Origin: Aliamphritea ceti
GTDB lineage: Bacteria > Pseudomonadota > Gammaproteobacteria > Pseudomonadales > Balneatricaceae
DNA length: 64,000 nucleotides
Reading direction: 5' to 3'
Assembly (NCBI RefSeq): GCF_024347215.1
Contig: NZ_AP025282.1
Location: forward strand, 496,001 to 560,000
Part shown: positions 9,312 through 17,820 of the stretch, piece after piece
Position numbering within the stretch: position 1 is the first letter of the stretch
How the letters are laid out: each line of letters starts with the position of its first letter
The notes under the pieces: generated by a model
What the model was told of the DNA's origin: nothing
Seen by the model: only the letters and a program-made list of their open reading frames with translations
The model's database searches: none
Program-made: the position numbers and the translations under genes

Positions 9312-10113
9312 CGTCTTTGCATTGTCTGGCAAAAACTTCACTTAAACGTGTGTTGGCGGGAGTGGGGTGTCGCTGATAGCTCCCGTCAGTGTACTTGCCC
9401 AGTTCATGGATCTGCTGGTTATGCAATTTAGCCAGCCAGAGTTCATCATTTAAAACGACATCTAGCTGTTTAGTTGTCTGGTTAAATTCTTCTTCTGCAT
9501 GTAATAGTGATAAATGTGTTTTCGGTATTCGGGTAATTTCTAAAGGATACACCAGTTGTGCTGAGCAAGTATGGCTGTGGATATAGAGCATAGGGTTGCC
9601 GGGAAGCCGTTGTTTATTCATGTAAATATTAGTTTGTGGCAGGTGTAGTGGATTCCAGGGGCTGCTCCGCAATTCTAGTGATACTTCGTCGCAGTAATTC
9701 AGTTCACTATAAGGCGGTGCCAGTAAGTCGTTATTGAGACGGCAGCGGGCGAAAACCGGGCTATTTTCAAGTAAACACTCTTCTGCTATTTCCTGTGCCA
9801 GTGTCAGGTAAGGATTATGCAATTGTTCTTCAGGTATATATCCCGATGGAAGCTTTAGTTGCCAGTGGTCGTCTTTAAATTGTCGAACTAGAATTAGATA
9901 GTCGGTATCTTGATGTTTGAGGTGTAATTGTGCAGAAACACCCAGGTTTGCATAGGTGCCGGGGATTGTGCTGTCACAGTGCTTACGACGTGCCTGCAGA
10001 GTTTGAAAATTGATGAGCTCGCCGTATGGCGTTATGTTAATACCCTGAAGATAAGGGCTCAGTTTTATTGAACGGGTATGAAAGAGCCGGGGATCTTTGT
10101 GAGTAATGATCAT
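9301..10113 (-). CDS. Nudix-like protein of unknown substrate
   Basis: A 270-residue protein with no clear assignment. Residues 55-115 resemble a Nudix hydrolase: a strand YLILVRQF, then LPSGYIP and QEIAEE (107-112), matching the REUxEE core with Arg replaced by Gln. The spacing from the leading Gly is two residues longer than canonical and the usual Gly after the EE pair is absent. Catalysis is therefore uncertain. A long C-terminal half (residues 140-270) has no motif I recognise. No signal peptide or membrane segment is visible. It converges on hldE with an 11-base overlap and lies 41 bases beyond the aldo/keto reductase stop, on the same strand. Confidence 0.6.
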   Translation of the reverse strand: MIITHKDPRLFHTRSIKLSPYLQGINITPYGELINFQTLQARRKHCDSTIPGTYANLGVSAQLHLKHQDTDYLILVRQFKDDHWQLKLPSGYIPEEQLHNPYLTLAQEIAEECLLENSPVFARCRLNNDLLAPPYSELNYCDEVSLELRSSPWNPLHLPQTNIYMNKQRLPGNPMLYIHSHTCSAQLVYPLEITRIPKTHLSLLHAEEEFNQTTKQLDVVLNDELWLAKLHNQQIHELGKYTDGSYQRHPTPANTRLSEVFARQCKDVSL

Positions 10114-10154
10114 AGCTGGCTCTCCTGAGTATCTAAAATGCGTCAGTCAGATAT

Positions 10155-10970
10155 TTATACCATGGTTTCTATCGCACGCTTGACGGCCGCAACATTTTTT
10201 TGCAAATGATCCGGGTTGATTGTACCTACTATGGCGCTGTGAACACCTGGATGTCGAAATATGAAGTTGAAGCTTGCTAGTACAGGGTCTTCGCCTTCGT
10301 TTAGGCACAAGTGTCCAGAGGCAAGAGCTTTTTTGATCAGAATCCCTTTGTGATGTTGATGCGCATAGTCCAGTACAGCGGCTTCTTCGGGTTGGTTCAG
10401 GTTGTAAGTCACCATGGCGCAGTCTGAGCGTTTCAGGGTTTCAATGCCCCCTTCAACGGTTTTTCCTGACATGCCGCCTGCGCGAATTTTACCTTCGGCT
10501 TTCAAATCGTTCAGAACGTCCAGTGCTCCAAATTCATTGATGATTTGCATATCGTTACCATCGGAATGAATCAGAACAATATCTATATAGTCTGTTTCCA
10601 AACGGCGTAAGCTGCGTTCGACACTGCTGCGGATGTGCTCAGGTGTGAAAATATATGAGGACTCACCGGTGGCAGAATCAAATTCTTCGCCAGCTTTACT
10701 GCAGATCACCCATTTCGCTCGCTGTCCGCGAAGTAATGGGCCGAGTCGTGTTTCGCTGTTGCCGTATGCAGGGGCAGTATCAATCAGGTTAATACCCAGG
10801 TCCTGACATAGTGCTAGCAGCTCGGAAACCTGATGGTCATCAGGAATCTTGAAACCATTAGGGTATTTAACGCCCTGGTCCCGGCCAATTTTCACAGTGC
10901 CTAAACCAACAGGGCTAATCTGGATATCAGTACCGGCCAGTGTGGTTTTAATCAAAATAAAGTCTCCCAT
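10155..10970 (-). CDS. Aldo/keto reductase family oxidoreductase
   Basis: A 271-residue TIM-barrel NADPH oxidoreductase. The four catalytic residues of the family are visible: Asp and Tyr in LIDTAPAYG, Lys in VICSKAG and His in VLIHSDG. The C-terminal GTINPDHLQKNV corresponds to the NADP-binding end. Its start lies inside the preceding FAD oxidoreductase gene (19-base overlap), so the two are co-translated and may act on related metabolites. It may be a carbonyl reductase or L-glyceraldehyde-3-phosphate-reductase-like enzyme; the substrate is unknown. Confidence 0.82.
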   Translation of the reverse strand: MGDFILIKTTLAGTDIQISPVGLGTVKIGRDQGVKYPNGFKIPDDHQVSELLALCQDLGINLIDTAPAYGNSETRLGPLLRGQRAKWVICSKAGEEFDSATGESSYIFTPEHIRSSVERSLRRLETDYIDIVLIHSDGNDMQIINEFGALDVLNDLKAEGKIRAGGMSGKTVEGGIETLKRSDCAMVTYNLNQPEEAAVLDYAHQHHKGILIKKALASGHLCLNEGEDPVLASFNFIFRHPGVHSAIVGTINPDHLQKNVAAVKRAIETMV

Positions 10971-12130
10971 ACAGGTTCTGCCACCTGTGCGCCAGGCAGC
11001 TGTATATCAGTACTGGCAGTGATGGGTTTGACGCCTTGCTCATCCAGTAATTTGAGGATTTGATCGCTCATATCCGGTGCCAGAGCCAGTTTTGTAGGCC
11101 AGCCAATGATGCCGTTATTTACTGCTTGTGCGAAGGCGCTGTCAGGTCGAGTAAGAGCTGACTGTTTTGGTTCTGCGCGATCGATGCGCAAGGTTGCCCA
11201 ACGGGCATTAGGTAATTCAATCCAGGGAAGTAAATCCTGTAGCAGTTTTTTTGCATGAATGATCTGTTCTTCAGCAGAGCGTTGAACGCCTGTCTCAGCT
11301 AAGTCGCCACCAAGATACCAGGCCTGTTCGCCATTGGTGGTTGGATGACTTGTAATCGTTACCAGTGGTTTGCTGCCAGCACCTATACAATGGGCAAAAA
11401 CGGGTAAGTTAGCGCTATGCCTGACGACAACCATGTGTAATGGGCGACGTTGCATTTCTGGTTGAGGAATTTTCCATTGTTGCAAAAGTTGTTCGCTGCC
11501 TTCTCCTGCCGTCAGAATATAGCGTTGTGCCGTTAGACGTAATTTCTTGTCAGGCAGCTCTATCGCTTCTACTTCGCCGTTGTGACTGATAATTCTTAAG
11601 TCATCTCTAGAGACTTTAAATACCCGTTTAGCGTATGGCTTGCTGAGTGCACTGATAACGCTGGGTACATTGAGCACCAATTCGTTTAGTTTATAGAGGC
11701 TGCCGCGAAATTTTTTGTGTTGAAAGACTTCAGGCCGATCCTCAGGACTAATGTCATCAACCCTGCCTTTCAGTGCTTTACTGGCAAAGAAGGTAGTCAT
11801 TTTTGAAGCTAAAGAGCCTTTAGACCAGAGGTAGTGAGCTTTAGATAGAATCTCAGCCTGACTCAGGTCTATTTCGCCATTACCCTGAAGGCATTGGTGC
11901 CAGCGCTTTGGCATGTCAGCAATGGCATTTGCGGCCTGGGTCAGTGCTCCGTTGAGCGCATATTTCGTGCCGCCATGAATAATACCCTGAGAGCGAATGC
12001 TTTGGCCTCCGCCGAGCTCATCCGATTCCAGCAAAATAACGTTATAGCCTTGCTGTTGCAGGCGGTTTAATAACCAGAGGCCGGCGATACCGCCGCCAAG
12101 AATGATCAGGTCTGAGTTTATGGTCTGCAT
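10952..12130 (-). CDS. FAD-dependent oxidoreductase (DAO/glycerol-3-phosphate dehydrogenase-like fold)
   Basis: A 392-residue flavoprotein. The N-terminus DLIILGGGIAGLWLLNRL is the GxGxxG dinucleotide-binding fold, followed by an acidic residue in LLESDELGGGQS. GIIHGGTKYAL resembles the FAD-contact region of glycerol-3-phosphate dehydrogenase and D-amino-acid oxidase relatives. There is no signal peptide, so it is cytoplasmic or peripheral. It is followed by an overlapping aldo/keto reductase gene. Substrate unknown; the dehydrogenase/oxidase distinction cannot be made. Confidence 0.78.
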   Translation of the reverse strand: MQTINSDLIILGGGIAGLWLLNRLQQQGYNVILLESDELGGGQSIRSQGIIHGGTKYALNGALTQAANAIADMPKRWHQCLQGNGEIDLSQAEILSKAHYLWSKGSLASKMTTFFASKALKGRVDDISPEDRPEVFQHKKFRGSLYKLNELVLNVPSVISALSKPYAKRVFKVSRDDLRIISHNGEVEAIELPDKKLRLTAQRYILTAGEGSEQLLQQWKIPQPEMQRRPLHMVVVRHSANLPVFAHCIGAGSKPLVTITSHPTTNGEQAWYLGGDLAETGVQRSAEEQIIHAKKLLQDLLPWIELPNARWATLRIDRAEPKQSALTRPDSAFAQAVNNGIIGWPTKLALAPDMSDQILKLLDEQGVKPITASTDIQLPGAQVAEPVWETLF

Positions 12131-12295
12131 GATACCGCTTAATTAAAGTCTGTTATGGCTGTGATTATATCTGCTTTTTAGTAGCTGAAGGTAGATAAGC
12201 GTAGTTGGAGTACGCTGTTTAATTCTTTCGGGGCTGCTAGAATCAGACCTCTTTTTTTAACTTCAGTTGCATCTGGGTGAGGCCTGTCCGAGTTT

Positions 12296-13561
12296 ATGTT
12301 CCGTATTTTATATAGTCTGATCCTTTACCTGCTTACGCCGGTTATTCTGTTGCGTCTTTGGCGTCGGGGACGTCAGGCGCCTGCATACAGGCAGCGCTGG
12401 GCTGAACGTTTCGGTTTTTATTCGAAAGAGACTATTGTTCCCGAAGCACCTTTATGGATTCACAGTGTGTCAGTGGGTGAAACCATCGCAATAGCGCCTT
12501 TTGTGGAACACCTGTTATCTGAGTATCCTCACACTCCTGTTTTGATGACGACGATGACACCAACTGGCAGTGAAAGAGTTGTTTCTATGTTTGGTGATCG
12601 TGTTACACACGTTTATTGTCCTTATGATTTGCCGGATACGCTGCGACGCTTTCATCGTTTTTTTAAACCGCGGGCCTGTGTGATAGTGGAAACAGAGCTC
12701 TGGCCTAATCTGATTCATAGCTGCGCAAACAATAATGTGCCTGTTTTAGTCGCTAATGCACGTTTGTCTGCTCGGTCAGCCAGAGGCTATCAACGCTTTA
12801 GTTGGTTAACCCGGCCAATGCTGGAGGCAGTGACGACCATTGCCGCTCAGAACCCGGTCGACGGTGAGCGTTTTATATCTCTTGGTTTGGCAAAAGATAA
12901 GTTAAAAATAACAGGAAGTATTAAGTTTGATATTGAACTTGATCAGGACAAACTCTCTTTAGGAGAGAGGTTGCGTTTGCAGTGGGGTGAGCAACGACCT
13001 GTATGGGTAGCCGCCAGTACCCATGATGATGAGCACCGTCAGATTCTTGCCATACATAAGGCATTGTTGGAACAGTTTCCGACCTTAGTGCTTGTTTTGG
13101 TTCCCCGTCATCCTGAGCAGTTTTCAATTGCTGGTGATTTAGCGAAGGAAACTGGTCTAAAAGTTTGCCGGCGCAGTACTGGTGAAGAAACAGATACTGG
13201 CACTCAGGTATTTATAGGCGACACCCTTGGCGAGATGTTGGGGTTTTGCGCTGCGGCGGATATTGTCTTTGTTGGTGGAAGTCTGATTGAGCGTGGTGGC
13301 CATAATCCACTGGAGCCGGCACTGCTGTCACGCCCTGTTTTGGTAGGCCCTTACTATTTTAACTTTCAACAGATCACTGATCAGTTAGAAGCTGCCGGTG
13401 CACTGGACGTACTGCCCGATGAAACTGCATTGCAGAAACGATTATCTGAACTGTTGAGTGACTTACCGCAGGCTCAGGAAATGGGTGCTAATGGTAAAGC
13501 GTATCTGGATGAAAATCGTGGTGCGTTAGCACGTTTGTTAGCGCTGGTTACTGCTCTGTAG
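12296..13561 (+). CDS. waaA: 3-deoxy-D-manno-octulosonic acid (Kdo) transferase
   Basis: A 421-residue inner-membrane-anchored GT-B enzyme (family GT30). One N-terminal hydrophobic helix (residues 1-20) is followed by IHSVSVGE, containing the catalytic Glu region. VVETELWPN, NARLSARSARGY and FVGGSLIERGGHNPLEPA are diagnostic of WaaA/KdtA. It transfers Kdo from CMP-Kdo to lipid IVA, the step before LpxL acts. It stands alone on the plus strand, divergent from the FAD oxidoreductase. It converges with gmhA, 22 bases away. Mono- or bifunctionality cannot be judged. Confidence 0.95.
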   Translation: MFRILYSLILYLLTPVILLRLWRRGRQAPAYRQRWAERFGFYSKETIVPEAPLWIHSVSVGETIAIAPFVEHLLSEYPHTPVLMTTMTPTGSERVVSMFGDRVTHVYCPYDLPDTLRRFHRFFKPRACVIVETELWPNLIHSCANNNVPVLVANARLSARSARGYQRFSWLTRPMLEAVTTIAAQNPVDGERFISLGLAKDKLKITGSIKFDIELDQDKLSLGERLRLQWGEQRPVWVAASTHDDEHRQILAIHKALLEQFPTLVLVLVPRHPEQFSIAGDLAKETGLKVCRRSTGEETDTGTQVFIGDTLGEMLGFCAAADIVFVGGSLIERGGHNPLEPALLSRPVLVGPYYFNFQQITDQLEAAGALDVLPDETALQKRLSELLSDLPQAQEMGANGKAYLDENRGALARLLALVTAL

Positions 13562-13583
13562 TATTCCAGCGCTGATGACGGAA

Positions 13584-14147
13584 TCAGATCTGTGTGCTGA
13601 CTCTATCCATCTCTTCGCATAGCCAGTGGCCGACAAAAATATGTACTTCCTGGACGCGTGCTGTTTCATCACATGGTACGCAGAGGCAGTGATCGGCGAT
13701 ATCTTTTAATTTACCGCCGCTGGAGCCTGTCCAGGCCCAGCAGGTAGCGCCGATTGTTTTAGCGGCTTTAATTGCATCTATAATATTGGCGCTGTTACCG
13801 GAAGTAGATATGCCAATTACAAGATCTTTTGGCTGGCATAACGCCTGCATTTGCCGGGTAAAGACAGTGCTGAAATCGTAGTCGTTAGCGTGAGCTGTCA
13901 AAATAGATGTATCTGTCGTGAGTGCGATTGCTGCCAGAGGCTGTCGTTCAGCCTTGTAACGCACGACAAACTCTGCCGCGAGGTGCTGGCTGTCAGCGGC
14001 ACTGCCACCGTTACCCATGAAAATTAGCTTGCCGCCAGCTTCAAACGTTTCGGCAATTTGTTCTGCCAGCTGTTCTGTAGTGGCCTGGATACTATCCAGC
14101 TTGTTAAAAACTTCCTGGTGACGTTGCAGAGCATTGCTGAAAGACAT
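13584..14147 (-). CDS. gmhA: Phosphoheptose isomerase (sedoheptulose 7-phosphate isomerase)
   Basis: A 187-residue SIS-domain protein. MGNGGSAADSQHLAAEFVVRY and GISTSGNSANI are the sugar-phosphate-binding loops of GmhA. Length and the C-terminal His-containing segment (VHIFVGHWLCEE) also match. It converts sedoheptulose 7-phosphate to D-glycero-manno-heptose 7-phosphate, the substrate of HldE nearby. The close relative DiaA has the same fold, but the conserved QHLAAE and T-S-T-S-G-N loops fit either; the LPS context favours GmhA. It follows cyaY by 12 bases on the same strand. Confidence 0.82.
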   Translation of the reverse strand: MSFSNALQRHQEVFNKLDSIQATTEQLAEQIAETFEAGGKLIFMGNGGSAADSQHLAAEFVVRYKAERQPLAAIALTTDTSILTAHANDYDFSTVFTRQMQALCQPKDLVIGISTSGNSANIIDAIKAAKTIGATCWAWTGSSGGKLKDIADHCLCVPCDETARVQEVHIFVGHWLCEEMDRVSTQI

Positions 14148-14159
14148 GTTTAGTTCCGT

Positions 14160-14483
14160 TCAAATATCAAATTCAAAAGTTTCGCCAGCCTGTTCAGCGA
14201 ACACAGTGTTAAGGACTGCTTGCAGAGTTTCACCATCGCTGTCACGAATCCAGGTCTGCTTCTCTTCAGCATAGTCGAAATGGAAACCGCCGCTGCGGGC
14301 TGCCAGCCATAACTGTGTTACTGGTGTCTGGCGGGTAAAAATAACCTGCGACTGATTTTCGCAGATAACCGTTAAAACTCCACCGTTATTGACATAGTCC
14401 ATATCGGTACTGGCGTCATCCAAAGCTTCTTCAATAGCAATAAAAGTATCGTCGACGCGCTGATTAAATTCGGATTCATTCAT
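14160..14483 (-). CDS. cyaY: Frataxin-like iron donor protein CyaY
   Basis: A 107-residue frataxin homologue. The start at 14483 gives MNESEFNQRVDDTFIAIEEA, which aligns with the CyaY N-terminal acidic helix; an upstream in-frame ATG at 14534 would add 17 unmatched residues. The acidic first helix (iron-binding), the central VNNGGVLTV strand, and QLWLAARSGGFHFDY are typical. It acts in the cytoplasm as an iron chaperone or regulator of Fe-S cluster assembly. In many gammaproteobacteria cyaY is directly divergent from lptM/dapF; here a GGDEF gene lies between them. Confidence 0.92.
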   Translation of the reverse strand: MNESEFNQRVDDTFIAIEEALDDASTDMDYVNNGGVLTVICENQSQVIFTRQTPVTQLWLAARSGGFHFDYAEEKQTWIRDSDGETLQAVLNTVFAEQAGETFEFDI

Positions 14484-14576
14484 AGTGGGTATCTGCCTGG
14501 CATTTTTACGTGGGGCGATTATATACAGATGCACTGTTGAGAGCGATTATTATTCCATTAGTTCCATTGAGGGGGC

Positions 14577-16097
14577 TTAACTCTGTTCGACCGCTAAGTA
14601 GCGATTTCTACCCTCACTTTTGGCTGTTAATAGTTGTTCATCTGCTAGCTGAACCAGTTCATAAGGGGACTGAGCATGAGTATTGGCGGATGTTGCAATA
14701 CCGATACTGACGGTAATGTTTTGAATGTTGTCATCGCCCTTGTGAGGGTTTTCATCGTTCAGCAGTTTTTGAAGGTTTTCAGCAACTTGACTCGCACCCT
14801 GTATGTGGGTCTCTGGAAGTAGTAGAACAAATTCTTCACCGCCATAACGGAAAGCCATATCTGCCGGGCGGTTGATGGACTTTGCAATGAGTTTTGATGT
14901 TTCCCGCAAACAGTTATCACCAGCCAGGTGCCCATGTTTATCGTTGTAGCTTTTGAAATAATCAATATCGATGATAAGTATCGATAAAGGGCGTTTAGCG
15001 CGGGTTACGCGTAGCCATTCCAGCTCCAAAAAGTGTTCAAATTCGCGGCGATTATAAAGTTGCGTCAGATGATCTCTGTTTGATAGCTGCTGATACTGAT
15101 CGGCAAGTTGCTTGAGGGTTATCAAGCGTCGTGCTTTAGCTGTAAATACTTCATGCTGTAATTCAGGATGCAGATACTCGCTATAATTTAGCTGGTAGCT
15201 GAGAATTTCACGACAAGGCGCATATTCGGTATCGAGAAAAATAACTGATAGTTGTTGTAAGTTACGTTGCTGAATCAGCTCAAGACAGCTCTTGTTGTCT
15301 ATCTGGTCGGGTGTGCCGGTAAATAATGCTAAGTCGAGGTTTTCCGGGCCGTTCAAATGATCTGCTAATTGTTGATAACTGCTCAGAACACGAATGTCGT
15401 ATTCATTTCGTAGTGGTTCAATAAAGTGCCAGTGCAAGGTAAGGGAACCCAGTAAAGCAATAATTGGCCGGGGCTTGAAGCTACAGCTGGCAACTTCGCA
15501 GGAGTGCGTTTTTTTATTACCGCTGAGGTAGGCGAGAATTTCTGTAATGCTGGATAACCCCAGCATGGCTGGACTTTTATGGTGCTGTAATATTGGTATT
15601 CGTCGCTGATAAGCAGGTTTTTCCCAGCCAGTTTGCCAATCTCTCAGTAAAGCTTCGCGCTGTTCCAGATTATAGTTTTGCAACTGGCTGGATATAATCC
15701 CGCACTCAGTGAGAATTTCCAGTAAGACTGCTTCCTGTGCAATGTCTCTTCCCTGTTGCCACAGTGTGCGATAAACCGCTAGCCGGAATTCGGCCACTTT
15801 TTCAGGCTGTAAAAGTTCCAGGCTGGCTACAAGCTGGTTAGCGCGACGGGTGTTTGAGCGTATAGGAGGGAGTGCGATATGTATCTCAGGCGCACGGTGG
15901 CGGACCGTTGCAACTTCGCTGGCCAGTTCTACCTGTTCTTCCAGAGTGAATTCATGAATCTGAGCGTAAGGCGCGTGTTCTATTAACCGCCACTGGACGT
16001 TGTCTAACCATTCATGTTCAGCAAGGTGTTCGTGTAAGGCGTAGCAAAACGGACAGTTAAAGTCACCGTAAACGGTATTGTTACCAGGATATGTCAT
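14577..16097 (-). CDS. DsbA-like thioredoxin-fold / pseudo-receiver / GGDEF diguanylate cyclase fusion
   Basis: I take the ATG at 16097 (506 residues), since the longer in-frame start at 16184 adds 29 poorly conserved-looking residues. Residues 5-200 look like a DsbA/FrnE-type thioredoxin fold: YGDFNCPFCYALHEHL has the CxxC pair (Cys15, Cys18), followed by a helical insert. Residues about 205-320 resemble a response-regulator receiver but lack the phospho-acceptor Asp (ALFTG at that place). Residues 335-505 are a GGDEF domain with an intact GGEEF motif at 419-423 and an RPAD inhibitory site five residues upstream. No signal peptide is seen, so the protein is likely cytoplasmic. It should make cyclic di-GMP, perhaps tuned by thiol redox state; that link is inference. 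Confidence 0.8.
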   Translation of the reverse strand: MTYPGNNTVYGDFNCPFCYALHEHLAEHEWLDNVQWRLIEHAPYAQIHEFTLEEQVELASEVATVRHRAPEIHIALPPIRSNTRRANQLVASLELLQPEKVAEFRLAVYRTLWQQGRDIAQEAVLLEILTECGIISSQLQNYNLEQREALLRDWQTGWEKPAYQRRIPILQHHKSPAMLGLSSITEILAYLSGNKKTHSCEVASCSFKPRPIIALLGSLTLHWHFIEPLRNEYDIRVLSSYQQLADHLNGPENLDLALFTGTPDQIDNKSCLELIQQRNLQQLSVIFLDTEYAPCREILSYQLNYSEYLHPELQHEVFTAKARRLITLKQLADQYQQLSNRDHLTQLYNRREFEHFLELEWLRVTRAKRPLSILIIDIDYFKSYNDKHGHLAGDNCLRETSKLIAKSINRPADMAFRYGGEEFVLLLPETHIQGASQVAENLQKLLNDENPHKGDDNIQNITVSIGIATSANTHAQSPYELVQLADEQLLTAKSEGRNRYLAVEQS

Positions 16098-16250
16098 AAA
16101 GTCTGTTTCCGTTACTACTATTGCGATACAGCTTAATCTTAGGGTGTGGAAGTTGTGTGCTGCAAGCTTGTAGACGAGATTCATGCAGGATATGCCTGAA
16201 ATTTGCTGTCTTAGTGCAGCTATCTGGTACTTTTCTTGTGAGGCTGTAGG

Positions 16251-16256
16251 TATAAT
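16251..16256 (+). promoter_or_regulatory. Candidate -10 element upstream of lptM-lysA-dapF
   Basis: A perfect TATAAT lies 100 bases upstream of the lptM start, in the divergent region between the GGDEF fusion gene and lptM. No convincing -35 box is found at 16-18 bases upstream, so this is a candidate only. Confidence 0.35.
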
Positions 16257-16355
16257 CGTGCGTTATTTGTGCGCAAAGCCGGGATGGCGGGTGATACCTG
16301 TTTCAGAATCTGTGGCGGCGTTAAGTCAGAATAATCACCAGAGAGAAATCAAACG

Positions 16356-16466
16356 ATGAAACATTGCTGGGTTGCTGTGTTTATCAGTTGTATTTTATTG
16401 GCAGGTTGTGGCCAGAAAGGCCCGCTGTATTTGCCCGATGAGGCTCCGCAAACGGAGCAAAACTAA
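16356..16466 (+). CDS. lptM: Small outer-membrane lipoprotein LptM (LppL/YifL)
   Basis: A 36-residue lipoprotein preceded by GAGAGAAA. The N-terminus is a short signal peptide ending in the lipobox LAGC, and the mature part begins CGQKGPLYLP, which is the conserved LptM/LppL signature. LptM is lipidated, located in the outer membrane and helps maturation of the LPS translocon LptD in E. coli. It sits directly before lysA and dapF, as in many gammaproteobacteria, with a 46-base gap to lysA. The identification is strong despite the short length because both lipobox and GQKGPLYLP are present. Confidence 0.9.
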   Translation: MKHCWVAVFISCILLAGCGQKGPLYLPDEAPQTEQN

Positions 16467-16512
16467 ATTTCTTTGCGTGATCTCACGCAAACAGCAGAAG
16501 TAGAAAAATAAG

Positions 16513-17760
16513 ATGGATAACTTCGAATACCGAAATGGTGCGTTATTCGCAGAAGATGTTGCGATCAGTACTATTGCTGAAGAGTTCGGTACGCCGGCTT
16601 ATATTTATTCCCGGGATGCGCTGGAGCGTGCTTATCTGGCGTATGCGCAGGCACTTGAAGGCCATGATGCGCTTGTATGCTATGCGGTGAAAGCGAACTC
16701 CAATATTGCTGTATTGAACGTTTTAGCACGTTTGGGTGCTGGTTTTGATATCGTTTCAGAAGGCGAGTTAGAGCGTGTGCTACAGGCTGGTGGTCAGGCG
16801 GAGAAAATCGTTTTTTCCGGTGTTGCCAAGCGTGAGTCAGAAATGCGTCGTGCGCTGGAAGTGGGTATTCATTGTTTTAATATTGAGTCTGAAGCTGAGC
16901 TGGACCGTCTTAACAGCGTTGCTGAAAGTATGGGCAAGGTTGCACCGATTTCTCTGCGGGTAAATCCAGATGTTGATGCCGGAACGCATCCGTACATTTC
17001 TACCGGCCTGAAAGACAATAAGTTTGGTGTTGCCATTGAAGATGCTGCACGTATTTATGCTTATGCTAACAGTTTGAGTCATCTGAATATTCAGGGGCTG
17101 GATTGCCATATTGGTTCTCAGTTAACAGAAACCGCGCCGTTTATTGATGCGCTGGACCGTTTGTTAGTTCTGATTGATACACTGGCAGAGCAGGGCATTA
17201 CGATTCATCATCTGGATTTAGGTGGTGGTCTGGGTGTCTGTTATACAGATGAAGTACCGCCAACTCCGCAGGCATATATAGCAGAGGTTCTTGCTAAGCT
17301 GGGGGATCGTCCTCTGAAACTGGTATTTGAACCGGGCCGTTCAATTGCTGCCAACGCTGGGCTGCTGATCACTAAAATTGAATTTCTTAAGTGTGCTGAG
17401 TATAAGAACTTTGCCATTATTGATGCGGCTATGAACGATATGATTCGTCCGTCTCTGTACAGTGCTTACATGGATATTATCCCTGCTCAGGTGCGTGACA
17501 CAGGTGAAAGCCGCGTTTACGATCTAGTTGGGCCTGTCTGTGAAACCGGCGATTTTCTGGGTAAGGAGCGTGAGCTGAATATTCAGCCGGGTGATTTACT
17601 GGCGGTATGCTCTGCAGGTGCTTATGGTTTTACTATGAGTTCCAATTACAATAGCCGTAACCGTGCGGCAGAAGTCATGGTTGATGACAATCAGGTACAT
17701 TTGATTCGTCAGCGGGAAACTCTGGCTGATCAGTTACGTGGTGAGCAGCTTCTTCCTTAA
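16513..17760 (+). CDS. lysA: Diaminopimelate decarboxylase
   Basis: A 415-residue PLP enzyme of the alanine-racemase fold. The PLP lysine lies in CYAVKANSN, and the family motifs DCHIGSQ, LDLGGGLG, EPGRSI and the active-site Cys segment GPVCETGDFLG are all present. It decarboxylates meso-diaminopimelate to L-lysine in the cytoplasm. It is followed by dapF, which makes its substrate, 60 bases downstream. The order lptM-lysA-dapF is common in Pseudomonas and Oceanospirillales relatives. Confidence 0.96.
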   Translation: MDNFEYRNGALFAEDVAISTIAEEFGTPAYIYSRDALERAYLAYAQALEGHDALVCYAVKANSNIAVLNVLARLGAGFDIVSEGELERVLQAGGQAEKIVFSGVAKRESEMRRALEVGIHCFNIESEAELDRLNSVAESMGKVAPISLRVNPDVDAGTHPYISTGLKDNKFGVAIEDAARIYAYANSLSHLNIQGLDCHIGSQLTETAPFIDALDRLLVLIDTLAEQGITIHHLDLGGGLGVCYTDEVPPTPQAYIAEVLAKLGDRPLKLVFEPGRSIAANAGLLITKIEFLKCAEYKNFAIIDAAMNDMIRPSLYSAYMDIIPAQVRDTGESRVYDLVGPVCETGDFLGKERELNIQPGDLLAVCSAGAYGFTMSSNYNSRNRAAEVMVDDNQVHLIRQRETLADQLRGEQLLP

Positions 17761-17820
17761 CGCCTGTGCGCAACCGGTTGATCAGTTTTGTTAGAGTGTT
17801 ACATCAAGTAAGAGAGCACT

